Positions 52,328-60,837 of a DNA stretch of 64,000 bases are shown piece by piece. Positions within the stretch are counted from its first letter, which is position 1, and each line of letters starts with the position of its first letter. Under the pieces are notes generated by a model. The model was not told the origin of the DNA. It did no database searches and saw only the letters and a list, made by a program, of their open reading frames with translations. This DNA is from Streptomyces sp. WMMB 322 (GTDB taxonomy: Bacteria; Actinomycetota; Actinomycetes; Streptomycetales; Streptomycetaceae), in NCBI RefSeq assembly GCF_900090145.1, contig NZ_FMHI01000017.1, positions 94,465 through 158,464 on the forward strand. Direction: 5' to 3'. The position numbers were made by a program, and so were the translations under genes.

Positions 52328-53100
52328 GCGGGCATCACGGCGGGGCGGTCCCCGTCAGATCCCGGCCCGGGACGCTTGGTGACCGCCGCGGCGGGCGGAA
52401 CCGCCGGCGGGGCGGTCTCCTCCTCCGGCGCTTCCTCGCCCGCCTTGCGCTGCTCGTGGAAGGCGAGGATCTGAAGCTCGATGGAGAGGTCCACCTTCCG
52501 TACGTCGACGCCCTCGGGGACGGACAGCACGGTCGGGGCGAAGTTGAGGATGGAGGTGATCCCGGCGGCGACGAGCCTGTCGCACACCTGCTGCGCCGAG
52601 CCCGCGGGCGTGGCGATGACGCCGATGGAGACGCCGCTCTCGTCGATGATCTGCTCGAGCTGGTCGGTGTGCTGCACGTCGATTCCCGCGACGGGCTTGC
52701 CCGCGAGGGCCGGGTCGGCGTCGATCAGGGCCGCGACGCGGAAGCCGCGGGAGGCGAAGCCTCCGTAGTTGGCGAGGGCGGCGCCGAGGTTGCCGATGCC
52801 GACGATGACGACGGGCCAGTCCTGCGTCAGACCCAGCTCGCGCGAGATCTGGTAGACGAGGTACTCCACGTCGTAGCCGACCCCGCGGGTGCCGTAGGAG
52901 CCGAGGTACGAGAAGTCCTTGCGCAGCTTGGCCGAATTCACCCCCGCCGCCGCGGCGAGTTCCTCGGAGGAGACCGTGGGCACCGAACGCTCCGAGAGCG
53001 CCGTCAGGGCCCGCAGATACAGCGGTAGCCGGGCGACGGTGGCCTCGGGGATCCCTCGGCTCCGGCTCGTCGCCGGTCGGTGGTTTCGGCCAGTTGCCAC
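52324..53100 (-). CDS. rex: Redox-sensing repressor Rex
   Basis: The 258-residue protein has an N-terminal winged helix (PEATVARLPLYLRALTALSE; AAAAGVNSAKLRKDFSYLG) and a Rossmann domain (WPVVIVGIGNLGAALANYG) that binds NADH or NAD+. A C-terminal domain-swap helix (IELQILAFHEQRKAG) follows. A high NADH/NAD+ ratio releases it from DNA, so respiratory genes are turned on. GTG 53100 has AGGAG upstream. A Rex site lies 85 bp upstream, giving autoregulation of the whole heme operon. Confidence 0.96.
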   Translation of the reverse strand: MATGRNHRPATSRSRGIPEATVARLPLYLRALTALSERSVPTVSSEELAAAAGVNSAKLRKDFSYLGSYGTRGVGYDVEYLVYQISRELGLTQDWPVVIVGIGNLGAALANYGGFASRGFRVAALIDADPALAGKPVAGIDVQHTDQLEQIIDESGVSIGVIATPAGSAQQVCDRLVAAGITSILNFAPTVLSVPEGVDVRKVDLSIELQILAFHEQRKAGEEAPEEETAPPAVPPAAAVTKRPGPGSDGDRPAVMPA

Positions 53101-53174
53101 AGTGCTCCTGCCGTCTGCGCGAAGCGGTGAGCGATGTCGCGCGAGCCGCGCGTTCCGAACGCTCCGTCGCGACA

Positions 53175-53203
53175 AGGCTATGCCTTTGTGAACGCGTGCA
53201 CAA
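53175..53203 (-). promoter_or_regulatory. Promoter of the rex-hem operon
   Basis: TTGTGC (minus strand 53203-53198), a 17-bp spacer and TAGCCT (53180-53175) form a promoter ~70 bases before the rex start. The Rex operator covers its -35 region. Confidence 0.6.
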
Positions 53204-53204
53204 A
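53185..53204. promoter_or_regulatory. Rex operator (ROP)
   Basis: The palindrome TTTGTGAACGCGTGCACAAA fits the known ROP form TGTGAACGCGTTCACA with one mismatch. It overlaps the -35 of the rex promoter, the arrangement known for Streptomyces autoregulation. Confidence 0.93.
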
Positions 53205-53379
53205 GATGGAGTCCGATTTGTCCGGTCAACGTGACCGGTGCCACATGCAACACCTGCGACACATGTCACTCCTCATCATCCACCGGCCGTGACCGCCGCT
53301 CCCTGTACGCGGCCCGACTCCCGCGCCCGGCACGGCGACGGGCCTTCCCGGCGGCCCCGCACGACGAGACCCGCCCCGC

Positions 53380-53631
53380 TCAGGACCGGCTCTCCAGCGC
53401 CTTGCGCAGCCGTTGCGGGTCCACGCGCCAGAAGTCGTGCTGCGCACCGTCCACCAGTACAACCGGGATCTGCTCCCAGTACTTCCGGTACAGCTCCTGG
53501 TCGTCCTCGATGCTCTTCTCCTCCCAGGCCGCTCCGGTCTCGGCGCACACCCGCACGATCACGTCCCGTGCGATGTCGCACAGATGGCATCCGGGCTTCC
53601 CGATCAGGGTGACAGTCCTCATGCCCGCCAT
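53380..53631 (-). CDS. Glutaredoxin-like protein
   Basis: The 83-residue protein has a thioredoxin fold with the active site GKPGCHLCDIARDV (Cys15, Cys18) and a cis-Pro in QIPVVLVDG. It is the small glutaredoxin/DUF836 type. The ATG at 53631 has GGAGAAG upstream; a second ATG lies 9 bases inside. It is upstream of rex on the same strand but separated by the rex promoter. The redox partner is unknown. Confidence 0.88.
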   Translation of the reverse strand: MAGMRTVTLIGKPGCHLCDIARDVIVRVCAETGAAWEEKSIEDDQELYRKYWEQIPVVLVDGAQHDFWRVDPQRLRKALESRS

Positions 53632-53894
53632 TGTCACGCTTCTCCGGCAGCACACGTCACCTCCCGCGGCTTCACATCCGGCACCGTCCCCACCGGTCGG
53701 GCGGACCCCCTGCGCGGTGCACGCAGGGCGGACGGGTCCACCGGCCCACACCGCACCCGTGGCACGAGCCGGAACCGCCGGTCGGGCCCTAACACCTCTG
53801 CGCAACCGGTCGGTTCCGAATGTGTCCCGTACGGCCCACAGTTGGACATCCGGACGTAACAGGCGCGCGGCGCCGAGTGGCTATCCTCGTTGTC

Positions 53895-54878
53895 ATGCGC
53901 TCCCGCCGCTCCCCCCGTCACGCCTGGTCCTGGATCGCGAGCCGGGCCGGCTCCGCGACCGCGCGCAGCGTGCTCGCAGGCGAGGCCTCGGCCGACGCGG
54001 CACGCAAGCAGGAACTGGAGCGGCAGCAGGCGGAGGAGTTCCAGCAGGGCGTCTTCGAGGCGGCGCAGGCGGACGAGGACGAGGAGGACGGGTTCCCCGT
54101 CGCCGGAGACGTCCGCGCAGCGGCCTTCTTCGACCTCGACAACACCGTCATGCAGGGCGCCGCGCTCTTCCACTTCGGCCGCGGCCTGTACAAGCGCGAC
54201 TTCTTCGAGAAGCGCGAACTGGCCCGTTTCGCCTGGCAGCAGGCCTGGTTCAGGCTGGCCGGCAAGGAGGATGCCGGGCACATGGCGGACGTGCGCTCCA
54301 GTGCCCTCTCCATCGTCCAGGGGCACAGCGTCTCCGAACTGACCGCCATCGGCGAGGAGATCTACGACGAGTACATGGCCGGCCGCATCTGGCCCGGCAC
54401 CCGCGCCCTCGCCCAGGCGCACCTCGACGCGGGCCAGAAGGTCTGGCTCGTCACTGCGGCACCCGTGGAGACGGCGACGATCATCGCCCGCCGGCTCGGC
54501 CTGACCGGCGCGCTCGGGACCGTCGCGGAATCGGTCGACGGCGTCTACACGGGAAGGCTGGTGGGCGAGCCACTGCACGGCCCCGCCAAGGCGGAAGCGG
54601 TACGGGCGCTCGCCGCGGCGGAGGATCTGGAGCTGGAGCGGTGCGCCGCCTACAGCGACTCGTCGAACGACATCCCGATGCTCTCGCTCGTCGGATATCC
54701 GTATGCGATCAATCCTGACAGCAGGCTCCGCGAGCACGCACGCGAAATGGGCTGGCGGCTGCGCGACTACAGGACGGGCCGCAAGGCGGCCAAGGTGGGC
54801 ATTCCGGCCGCCGCAGGCGTCGGAGCGGTGGCGGGCGGCGCGGCCGCGGCCGTGGCGATGCAACGCCGCCGCCGATAA
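53895..54878 (+). CDS. HAD-IB (SerB-like) phosphatase with C-terminal membrane helix
   Basis: The 327-residue protein has a basic N-terminus and an acidic linker, then the HAD core: FFDLDNTVMQG (Asp80, Asp82), VWLVTAAPVE and AAYSDSSNDIPML. A hydrophobic C-terminal stretch (GIPAAAGVGAVAGGAAAAVA) followed by MQRRRR suggests a membrane anchor. HAD-IB enzymes hydrolyse phosphoserine-like or lipid phosphates. It is upstream of bldN but separated from it by a 365-bp gap. Confidence 0.85.
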   Translation: MRSRRSPRHAWSWIASRAGSATARSVLAGEASADAARKQELERQQAEEFQQGVFEAAQADEDEEDGFPVAGDVRAAAFFDLDNTVMQGAALFHFGRGLYKRDFFEKRELARFAWQQAWFRLAGKEDAGHMADVRSSALSIVQGHSVSELTAIGEEIYDEYMAGRIWPGTRALAQAHLDAGQKVWLVTAAPVETATIIARRLGLTGALGTVAESVDGVYTGRLVGEPLHGPAKAEAVRALAAAEDLELERCAAYSDSSNDIPMLSLVGYPYAINPDSRLREHAREMGWRLRDYRTGRKAAKVGIPAAAGVGAVAGGAAAAVAMQRRRR

Positions 54879-55243
54879 GGCCTCGGCCCCCGCGGCCACG
54901 CCCCGACACGCCATACCGGCCGATGGCGCACGGCAGTTGGAGGCCGTGTTTCCCGCTTTCCGCGCACGCTCCCTCCCGCCAGCCGCGCTCTGGACTTCCG
55001 GGCACAAGTCGTAACTCGAACGACAAATTGTGCTCAGCAAACGGTCGTTGAGCCGCTCACACTCTGTTCAATAGATGGCACCAACGCGTAACAGATCTGA
55101 CTGAATCGGCGATTTCAGCAACTACGCGTAGCACTGTCTGTACGAAGCGTTATTCTCCTCAGACGCAATCGGTACCCACACGTCCCTTCCGGGTCGAACG
55201 GTCCCGTACTGCACGTGATGGAAGCTCTGCCTCTGGGAGTCCC
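54879..55243. other. Long non-coding region upstream of bldN
   Basis: The 365-bp gap between the phosphatase gene and bldN is AT-richer than its surroundings from ~55015 on. It holds a BldD-like box and an inverted repeat CTACGCGTAG near 55125, and presumably the bldN promoter. No open frame in it is credible. Confidence 0.7.
55056..55070 (+). promoter_or_regulatory. Candidate BldD-binding box upstream of bldN
   Basis: CTCACACTCTGTTCA agrees with the BldD consensus nTnACnC(A/T)GnGTnAn at 7 of 9 fixed positions. bldN is a known BldD target in Streptomyces. The box lies ~175 bp before the start codon. Confidence 0.5.
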
Positions 55244-56122
55244 GTGTACCCACACGTCGGGGTTGACGCCTCGGGCCTGGCTACGCTGCGCAGCACGGTC
55301 GTTACGGCACTCGGCCGGCTGCGCGCTCTTGTCCCCCGCGCGTACGCCCCCGCCCTCGCCCTCGCATCAGCCGTGCCCGTCCCCGCCGCGCCCCGCTATG
55401 CCATGGCGCACCGCGCCGCCGCCGGCACCGCCCTCGGCGCGGCCGCCGCCCACGCCGCGCCGGCCGTCTCCGCCGCGTCCTCCGGCAGCGTCGGCAGGCG
55501 CACCCGCAGCTCCGCCGCGGGCAGTGCGGGCACCTCCAACACCCGGCGCGCCCGTCCCGCCGCCTCGGACACCGACAGCCGCCGGATGATGGACCTCGTC
55601 GAGCGGGCGCAGGCCGGGGAGGCGGAGGCCTTCGGCCGCCTCTACGACCAGTACAGCGACACGGTGTACCGGTACATCTACTACCGCGTCGGCGGCCGGG
55701 CGACGGCCGAGGACCTCACGAGCGAGACGTTCCTGCGGGCGCTGCGGCGCATCGGCACCTTCACGTGGCAGGGCCGGGACTTCGGCGCGTGGCTCGTCAC
55801 CATCGCCCGCAATCTGGTCGCCGATCACTTCAAATCGAGCCGCTTCCGGCTCGAGGTCACCACCGGCGAGATGCTCGACGCCAACGAGGTCGAGCGCAGC
55901 CCGGAGGATTCGGTCCTCGAGTCGCTCTCCAACGCCGCCCTGCTGGAGGCCGTGCGCAGGCTCAATCCGCAGCAGCAGGAGTGCGTCACGCTCCGCTTCC
56001 TCCAGGGCCTTTCCGTCGCCGAGACGGCCCGCGCCATGGGGAAGAACGAGGGCGCCATCAAGACCCTGCAGTACCGGGCGGTCCGCACCCTTGCCCGGCT
56101 CCTGCCGCAGGATGCGCGCTGA
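55244..56122 (+). CDS. bldN: Developmental ECF sigma factor BldN
   Basis: The 292-residue protein has an Ala-rich N-terminal pro-region of ~112 residues (starting MYPHVGVDASGLATLR). Then come sigma region 2 (LYDQYSDTVYRYIYYR; AEDLTSETFLRALRRI) and region 4 (PQQQECVTLRFLQGLSVAET...GAIKTLQYRAVRTLARLL). It matches BldN, which is made as a proprotein and directs chaplin and rodlin genes for aerial hyphae. The GTG start has GGGAG upstream. The anti-sigma gene rsbN follows. Confidence 0.96.
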   Translation: MYPHVGVDASGLATLRSTVVTALGRLRALVPRAYAPALALASAVPVPAAPRYAMAHRAAAGTALGAAAAHAAPAVSAASSGSVGRRTRSSAAGSAGTSNTRRARPAASDTDSRRMMDLVERAQAGEAEAFGRLYDQYSDTVYRYIYYRVGGRATAEDLTSETFLRALRRIGTFTWQGRDFGAWLVTIARNLVADHFKSSRFRLEVTTGEMLDANEVERSPEDSVLESLSNAALLEAVRRLNPQQQECVTLRFLQGLSVAETARAMGKNEGAIKTLQYRAVRTLARLLPQDAR

Positions 56123-56224
56123 CGCCGACTCGCCCTGCGCCAGGCCGTTTTCACGTGTTTTTCCGTGCTTGCCGTTCACCACAGGGTGACTCCGCGCATG
56201 CATGTGGTCACATCATCGTGAGTC

Positions 56225-56253
56225 CGTAACCCGAGTGGCTTGCCGCTCGTTGT
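56225..56253 (+). promoter_or_regulatory. BldN-type promoter ahead of rsbN
   Basis: CGTAAC (56225-56230) and CGTTGT (56248-56253) are 17 bp apart and resemble the BldN promoter form (CGTAAC-N16-CGTTGA). They lie ~130 bp before rsbN, consistent with the known dependence of rsbN on its own sigma factor. Confidence 0.75.
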
Positions 56254-56384
56254 GGGGGTGCAGTCTCCCCGCACCCGTGGCGCGCAAGGGTTCGCTACCA
56301 CTTCCGAGTGAACATGAACGCTTTGCCCACAGCCTTCCATCCGTGGTGGGGAGTGGACCGTGCTGACGAGAGGAGGTGCCGCCC

Positions 56385-57734
56385 GTGATCGGGTCCGCAG
56401 CCGCGAGCAAGCGGGCCGCCGCCTTCGCCCAAGGCCTGGATGAGCTGGAGCTCGACGAGGCCCGGGCGGACGGCCGGACGGCTGAGGTCGGGAGCCGGGG
56501 CGTCACTGCACCCGAGCCCCTGCGCGTTCCCGTTCCCGTGCCCGCACCCGTCGGTCCGTTCAAGACCGGCGACAGTGCCGCGCCCCCCGCGGGCGCTGCG
56601 GAGAGCCTGCCCGGGGAAGCCGGGGACACCGGGCCCGAACGGCTGCTGGGCCTGGCGGAGAGGCTCCGCTCGGTGCCCCGGCCGGCGCTGGCTCCCGACG
56701 TCAAGACCGTTCAGCGGGCGCAGCTGATCGCCGCCATGGAGGCGGAGTTCGCCTCGCCGGAGGCCCGCGCCCGGCAGGTTCCGCCGCAGCGGGACGGCCG
56801 CGGCGCCAGGAAGGGCACCCATCGTGCCCCCGCCACAGGGCCGTTGAGCAAGCTCCGCCCCAACTCCCGTCTGGGCAAGGGGATTGCCGCAGGGGGGCTC
56901 GGCGTCGGTGTCGCCGCGTCCGCGCTCGGCGGAGTCGCCGCGGCGAGCAGCGAAGCCCTGCCGGGTGACTCGTTGTACGGCTTCAAGCGGGGCATGGAGG
57001 ATCTGCGCCTGGACTTCGCCGACGACGAGACGGGCCGCGGCCAGGTGCATCTCGACAACGCATCGGCGAGGCTGCGCGAGGCCCGCCGGCTGATGGAGCG
57101 GGCACGAGGCGGTGCAGAGCTGGACGACGAGTCGGTGGGCAAGGTCCGCAGGGCCCTCGCCGCAATGCGCTACGACGCCTCCGAGGGACACCACCTGCTC
57201 CGGGCGGCGTACGAGAGGGACGGCAGCATCGCGCCGATGCGTTCGCTCTCGTCCTTCACAACGGGGCACCGGGAGAGCTGGTCGAAGCTCCGGCAGAACC
57301 TCCCCCCGCAACTCTCGGCGGTCGGCGACGAGGTGAGCTCCGTCTTCGACGAGATGGATCACGACATCACCCCGATCGCGGGTCTGCTCTCCGGCTCCCG
57401 CGAGGAGTCGTCGCGCGAGCAGGGCCAGGGCGGCGAAGGCCGGCACGGTCACGGCCGTACGTCCGCCGGGCCGTCGTCGCCGTCCTCGTCCCGCTCCTAC
57501 GACGAGGGACACCAGGACGGCCGGAGCGGCGAACCCTCACCGTCCGGTTCGGATTCGCGTGACGGCGAACTCATCGGCGGTGGCGGCCTCCTGGACCCGG
57601 ACCGGGACGCGGACGGGAATCCGTCGCACCCCGGCTCCGACCGCGATGCGCAGCCCGACCCGCAGGTCACGCTGCCGCCGATCGTCCCCGACGTGCTGCC
57701 GGGGCTGAAGAAGCTCTCGGAGAACGGCAAGTAG
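56385..57734 (+). CDS. rsbN: Anti-sigma factor RsbN (DUF5667 protein)
   Basis: The 449-residue protein has an N-terminal cytosolic part (SKRAAAFAQGLDELELDEAR...RLLGLAERLRSVPRPA) that should hold BldN. One membrane helix lies near residues 165-187 (GIAAGGLGVGVAASALGG), followed by an extracytoplasmic DUF5667 domain with LPGDSLYGFKRGMEDLRL. A Ser/Asp/Gly-rich tail ends it. GTG 56385 has AGGAGG 8 bases upstream. Its place right after bldN and a BldN-type promoter upstream identify it. Confidence 0.93.
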   Translation: MIGSAAASKRAAAFAQGLDELELDEARADGRTAEVGSRGVTAPEPLRVPVPVPAPVGPFKTGDSAAPPAGAAESLPGEAGDTGPERLLGLAERLRSVPRPALAPDVKTVQRAQLIAAMEAEFASPEARARQVPPQRDGRGARKGTHRAPATGPLSKLRPNSRLGKGIAAGGLGVGVAASALGGVAAASSEALPGDSLYGFKRGMEDLRLDFADDETGRGQVHLDNASARLREARRLMERARGGAELDDESVGKVRRALAAMRYDASEGHHLLRAAYERDGSIAPMRSLSSFTTGHRESWSKLRQNLPPQLSAVGDEVSSVFDEMDHDITPIAGLLSGSREESSREQGQGGEGRHGHGRTSAGPSSPSSSRSYDEGHQDGRSGEPSPSGSDSRDGELIGGGGLLDPDRDADGNPSHPGSDRDAQPDPQVTLPPIVPDVLPGLKKLSENGK

Positions 57735-57767
57735 CGCGTCGGGCGGAGCAGCGGCAGAAGCGGTGCA

Positions 57768-57825
57768 GGCAACGCCTCTTCGGTGCCCCGGACGGTGAAG
57801 TCCGGGACGCGGGAGGGGCGTTGCC
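57768..57825. terminator. Hairpin between rsbN and the acyltransferase gene
   Basis: Arms at 57768-57778 and 57813-57825 plus an inner 7-bp stem (57787-57793 with 57800-57806) form a long hairpin between convergent genes. Confidence 0.65.
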
Positions 57826-57902
57826 CGTCCCACGACCCGCGGTGGGTCACAAACGGCGGCAGGACGTACGCAACTAGGCCCCGCCGTCCCGCGTGGGTAC
57901 GC

Positions 57903-58964
57903 CTAGAAGAACACCGACCTCCGCTGCACCAGCAGCTTGTAAAGCGTGTGCTGGATCGTCTCGCGTATCTGGTCGGTGAGGTTGAAGACCAGCATGGGGT
58001 CCTCGGCCGAGCCCGCCGGATAGCCGTCCGTCGGGATCGGCTCACCGAACTGGATGGTCCACTTCGTCGGCAGCGGCAGAGCGCCCAGCGGCCCCAGCCA
58101 GGGGAACGTCGGCGTCACCGGGAAGTACGGAAAACCCAGCAGCCTGGCGAGCGTCTTGGCGTTGCCCACCATGGGGAATATCTCCTCCGCGCCGACGACC
58201 GAGCAGGGCACGATCGGGGCCCCGGCCCGCAGAGCGGTCGACACGAAGCCGCCCCGCCCGAACCGCTGCAGCTTGTAGCGCTCCGAGAACGGCTTGCCCA
58301 GCCCCTTGAACCCCTCCGGCATGACGCCGACGACCTCTCCCCGCTCCAGCAGCGCCGCGGCGTCCTGCGAACAGGCCAGCGTGTGCCCCGCCTTGCGCGC
58401 CAGGGCGTTGACGACGGGCAGCACGAAGACGAGGTCCGCCGCGAGCAGTCGCAGATGACGGCCCGCCGGATGGTGATCGTGCACGGCGACCTGCATCATC
58501 AGACCGTCGAGCGGCAGCGTGCCCGAATGGTTGGAGACGATGAGCGCCGAGCCCTCGGCGGGAATGTTCTCGATCCCCCGCACCTCGACCCTGAAGTACT
58601 TCTCGTACAGGGGCCGCAGCAGCGACATCAGCACCTGATCGGTCAGCTCGGGATCGTAGCCGAAGTCGTCGACCTCGTATTCGCCGGTGACCCGCCTGCG
58701 GAGGAAGGCCAGCGCCTGCGCGGCCCTGCCCTCCCAGCCGCCCTCCGTGCCGCCGGCCCCGCCGGCGCGTTCCTGGCCGCCGGAGGCCGCACCGGCGTCG
58801 GTGCCCGTCCCGGACTCGCCACCGCTGCCGCCCGTGCCCGCCTGCCCGGCGCGCAGATGCCGCTCGCCCCTTGACTCCCCGCGCCCGTCGTGACGCTGGT
58901 GCCCGCCCCGCCGCTCGTGCCCGTCGTCCGGAGACCCGAACGGAATGACCTTCGCATCAGCCAC
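57903..58964 (-). CDS. Lysophospholipid acyltransferase (PlsC-like)
   Basis: The 353-residue protein has a disordered N-terminal 90 residues, then a PlsC-like domain: IVSNHSGTLPLDGLMM in place of the usual HX4D, VVGVMPEGFKGLG in place of EGTRS, and APIVPCSVVGAEEI. The His-to-Asp spacing of six is that of a distinct actinobacterial branch. It should acylate a lipid hydroxyl at the membrane. GTG 58964 has GAGGAGG upstream and overlaps the epimerase stop by 8 bp, so the two form an operon. Confidence 0.88.
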   Translation of the reverse strand: MADAKVIPFGSPDDGHERRGGHQRHDGRGESRGERHLRAGQAGTGGSGGESGTGTDAGAASGGQERAGGAGGTEGGWEGRAAQALAFLRRRVTGEYEVDDFGYDPELTDQVLMSLLRPLYEKYFRVEVRGIENIPAEGSALIVSNHSGTLPLDGLMMQVAVHDHHPAGRHLRLLAADLVFVLPVVNALARKAGHTLACSQDAAALLERGEVVGVMPEGFKGLGKPFSERYKLQRFGRGGFVSTALRAGAPIVPCSVVGAEEIFPMVGNAKTLARLLGFPYFPVTPTFPWLGPLGALPLPTKWTIQFGEPIPTDGYPAGSAEDPMLVFNLTDQIRETIQHTLYKLLVQRRSVFF

Positions 58965-60036
58965 GCCGGCCGACCTCCTCGTCCTGCCCTTCAACCTCCG
59001 GTGGCTCCAGCATGTCAGCCAGTCTGTCGACCGTACGGGCCAGAGTCTCCGGCGGCAGCAGTCCCGGCCCGCGGCTGCGCGCGAAGGCTGCCAGCGTCTC
59101 GCCCGTCGTGAACCGAGGCTCGAAACCGAGGACTTCACGCATCTGGGCCGTACGCACGACGCGTCCGTGCGTCAGCAGCCTCACCTGCTCCGGCGAGAAG
59201 TCCGTCGCACCGACCGACTGCAGCAGCGACCTGCCCCAGCGGATCGCCGGAAGCAGCATCGGCACCGTCGGACGCCCGAGCCGCCGCGCGCACTGGGAGA
59301 GCAGCAGCGTCCCGTCCCCGGCGATGTTGAACGTTCCGGCGCTGAGCGTCCCGCGCCGGGGCTCGCGGGCCGCCAGGCGCAACACCTCGATGGCGTCGTC
59401 CTCGTGGACGAACTGAAGCCGCGGATCGTAGCCGAGCACGGTCGGCAGCACCGGAAGCGCGAAGTACGCAGCGAGGGGCGAATCCACGGACGGGCCCAGC
59501 ACATGTGCGAACCGCAGCACCGTGACGGACACGTCGGGGCGCCGCCGGGCGAAGCCGCGCACATACGCCTCCACCTCGACCGCGTCCTTCGCGAAGCCGC
59601 CGCTGGGCAGCGACTTGGCCGGCATGGACTCGTCGAAGACGGCCGGGTCGCGCGGTGCCCCGCCGTACACGCTCGTCGTCGACTTCACGACGAACCGGCG
59701 CACCGACGGAGCCTTCTGGCAGGCACCGAGCAGCTGCATGGTGCCTATGACGTTGACTTCCTTGACCGAGCCGCGACTGCCGACCCCGGGTACCGACGGT
59801 GGCGATCCGTGCACATCCATGTGGACGACGGTGTCGACGCCGTACTGCGCCAGCACGCCGGCGATGTCGGGCTGCCGGATGTCCGCCAGGACGAACTCGG
59901 CACCGCCCAAGTGGTGCACGGGTTCGGTGATGTCGACGCCGACGACCCGGTCCACGTCGGGCTCCCGCTGGACACGGCGCGCGAAACGGCCACCCAGCTG
60001 CCGGGCGACGCCGGTGACCAGTACGACCCTGCCCAA
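58957..60036 (-). CDS. NAD-dependent epimerase/dehydratase (extended SDR)
   Basis: The 359-residue protein has a Rossmann start (LGRVVLVTGVARQLGGRFAR) with a degenerate glycine motif, VDTVVHMDVHGSPPSV, the catalytic-type region VVKSTTSVYGGAPRD, and FVHEDDAIEVLRLAA. The TTG start at 60036 is chosen because GGGAGG lies 4 bases upstream; the frame goes on upstream without a ribosome site. It is in an operon with the acyltransferase. Its substrate, perhaps a lipid or sugar nucleotide, is not evident. Confidence 0.85.
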   Translation of the reverse strand: MGRVVLVTGVARQLGGRFARRVQREPDVDRVVGVDITEPVHHLGGAEFVLADIRQPDIAGVLAQYGVDTVVHMDVHGSPPSVPGVGSRGSVKEVNVIGTMQLLGACQKAPSVRRFVVKSTTSVYGGAPRDPAVFDESMPAKSLPSGGFAKDAVEVEAYVRGFARRRPDVSVTVLRFAHVLGPSVDSPLAAYFALPVLPTVLGYDPRLQFVHEDDAIEVLRLAAREPRRGTLSAGTFNIAGDGTLLLSQCARRLGRPTVPMLLPAIRWGRSLLQSVGATDFSPEQVRLLTHGRVVRTAQMREVLGFEPRFTTGETLAAFARSRGPGLLPPETLARTVDRLADMLEPPEVEGQDEEVGRRG

Positions 60037-60248
60037 GATCCCTCCCGTGACGACCGCTTGCGGACCGTGCGGCGTGAAGCCGGCCCTCCGCGCGCCCGCA
60101 GGCTCCGGTCCCGCGGTTCCGGTTGTCGCCTGTCCGCACACGCCCACGCGAAACGCAGCGCCCCGGCCAAACGAAAACCGCCGCCCCACCGCACCGCACA
60201 CCTGGTGCGGGCAGCAGAACGGCGGTCACCGACGAACTCGGCGCTCGC

Positions 60249-60347
60249 TCACTTCTTGTTGCGACGCTGAACTCGCGTGCGCTTCAGGAGCTTGCGGTGC
60301 TTCTTCTTCGCCATCCGCTTACGGCGCTTCTTGATTACTGAGCCCAC
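60249..60347 (-). CDS. Ribosomal protein bS22 (AURKAIP1/COX24-like), 32 residues
   Basis: A tiny gene encodes GSVIKKRRKRMAKKKHRKLL followed by KRTRVQRRNKK after the initiator, almost all basic. This is the AURKAIP1/COX24 peptide known as small-subunit protein bS22 in actinobacteria (the mycobacterial form is nearly identical in sequence). The GTG at 60347 has GAGGG 6 bases upstream. It lies between the epimerase gene and bdtA on the same strand. It is too short for standard gene finding. Confidence 0.92.
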   Translation of the reverse strand: MGSVIKKRRKRMAKKKHRKLLKRTRVQRRNKK

Positions 60348-60498
60348 GACAACCCTCGCTCACAAATCATCTCCGTCCGGAACGGAGAGAACTGTCTTCA
60401 CTCGGCGCGGGGCGTCCGAGCCCACACGACCTACATGAAGGCCCAGCCTACCCGCCGCCGGGCGCGGCCCGTAATCCGAGGGTCGCCGCGCGACACCT

Positions 60499-60708
60499 TC
60501 AGGCCGTTTCCACCCCCACATAGGATTCCTGGAGGTATTCATGGACGGCCTGCTCTGGGACCCGGAAGGACCTGCCCACCCGGATCGCCGGCAGATGACC
60601 GCTGTGCACCAGCCGGTACACGGTCATCTTGGACACCCGCATCACCGAGGCGACTTCCGCCACGGTCAGAAAGTTGACCTCGTTGAGAGGTCCCTTGCCA
60701 GCAGCCAT
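60499..60708 (-). CDS. bdtA: Small MerR/excisionase-type DNA-binding protein (BdtA-like)
   Basis: The 69-residue protein has a single winged helix-turn-helix: FLTVAEVASVMRVSKMTVYR, then LVHSGHLPAIRVGRSFRVPE, as in excisionases and BldC-like proteins. At this spot beside bldN, Streptomyces carries bdtA, noted as a BldD-linked gene; the symbol is given from that context and is not certain. ATG 60708 has AGGTG upstream. It may bind DNA as a cooperative multimer in development. Confidence 0.8.
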   Translation of the reverse strand: MAAGKGPLNEVNFLTVAEVASVMRVSKMTVYRLVHSGHLPAIRVGRSFRVPEQAVHEYLQESYVGVETA

Positions 60709-60837
60709 GTCACACCTGAACCTTCCGCACATGTCGGTCACCGGCTTCCCCTTCCGGCGACTCCCGCTCGCATGCGCGCTCCTCCCCAGATTAGGGGCGG
60801 GTGATGCAAGTGGGGAAGAGGAGTAGCGATCGGCCTC

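Noticed and set aside
55087..55108. CGTAAC at 55087 as a BldN-type promoter of bldN
   Set aside because: No CGTTG-like -10 is found 16-17 bp downstream.
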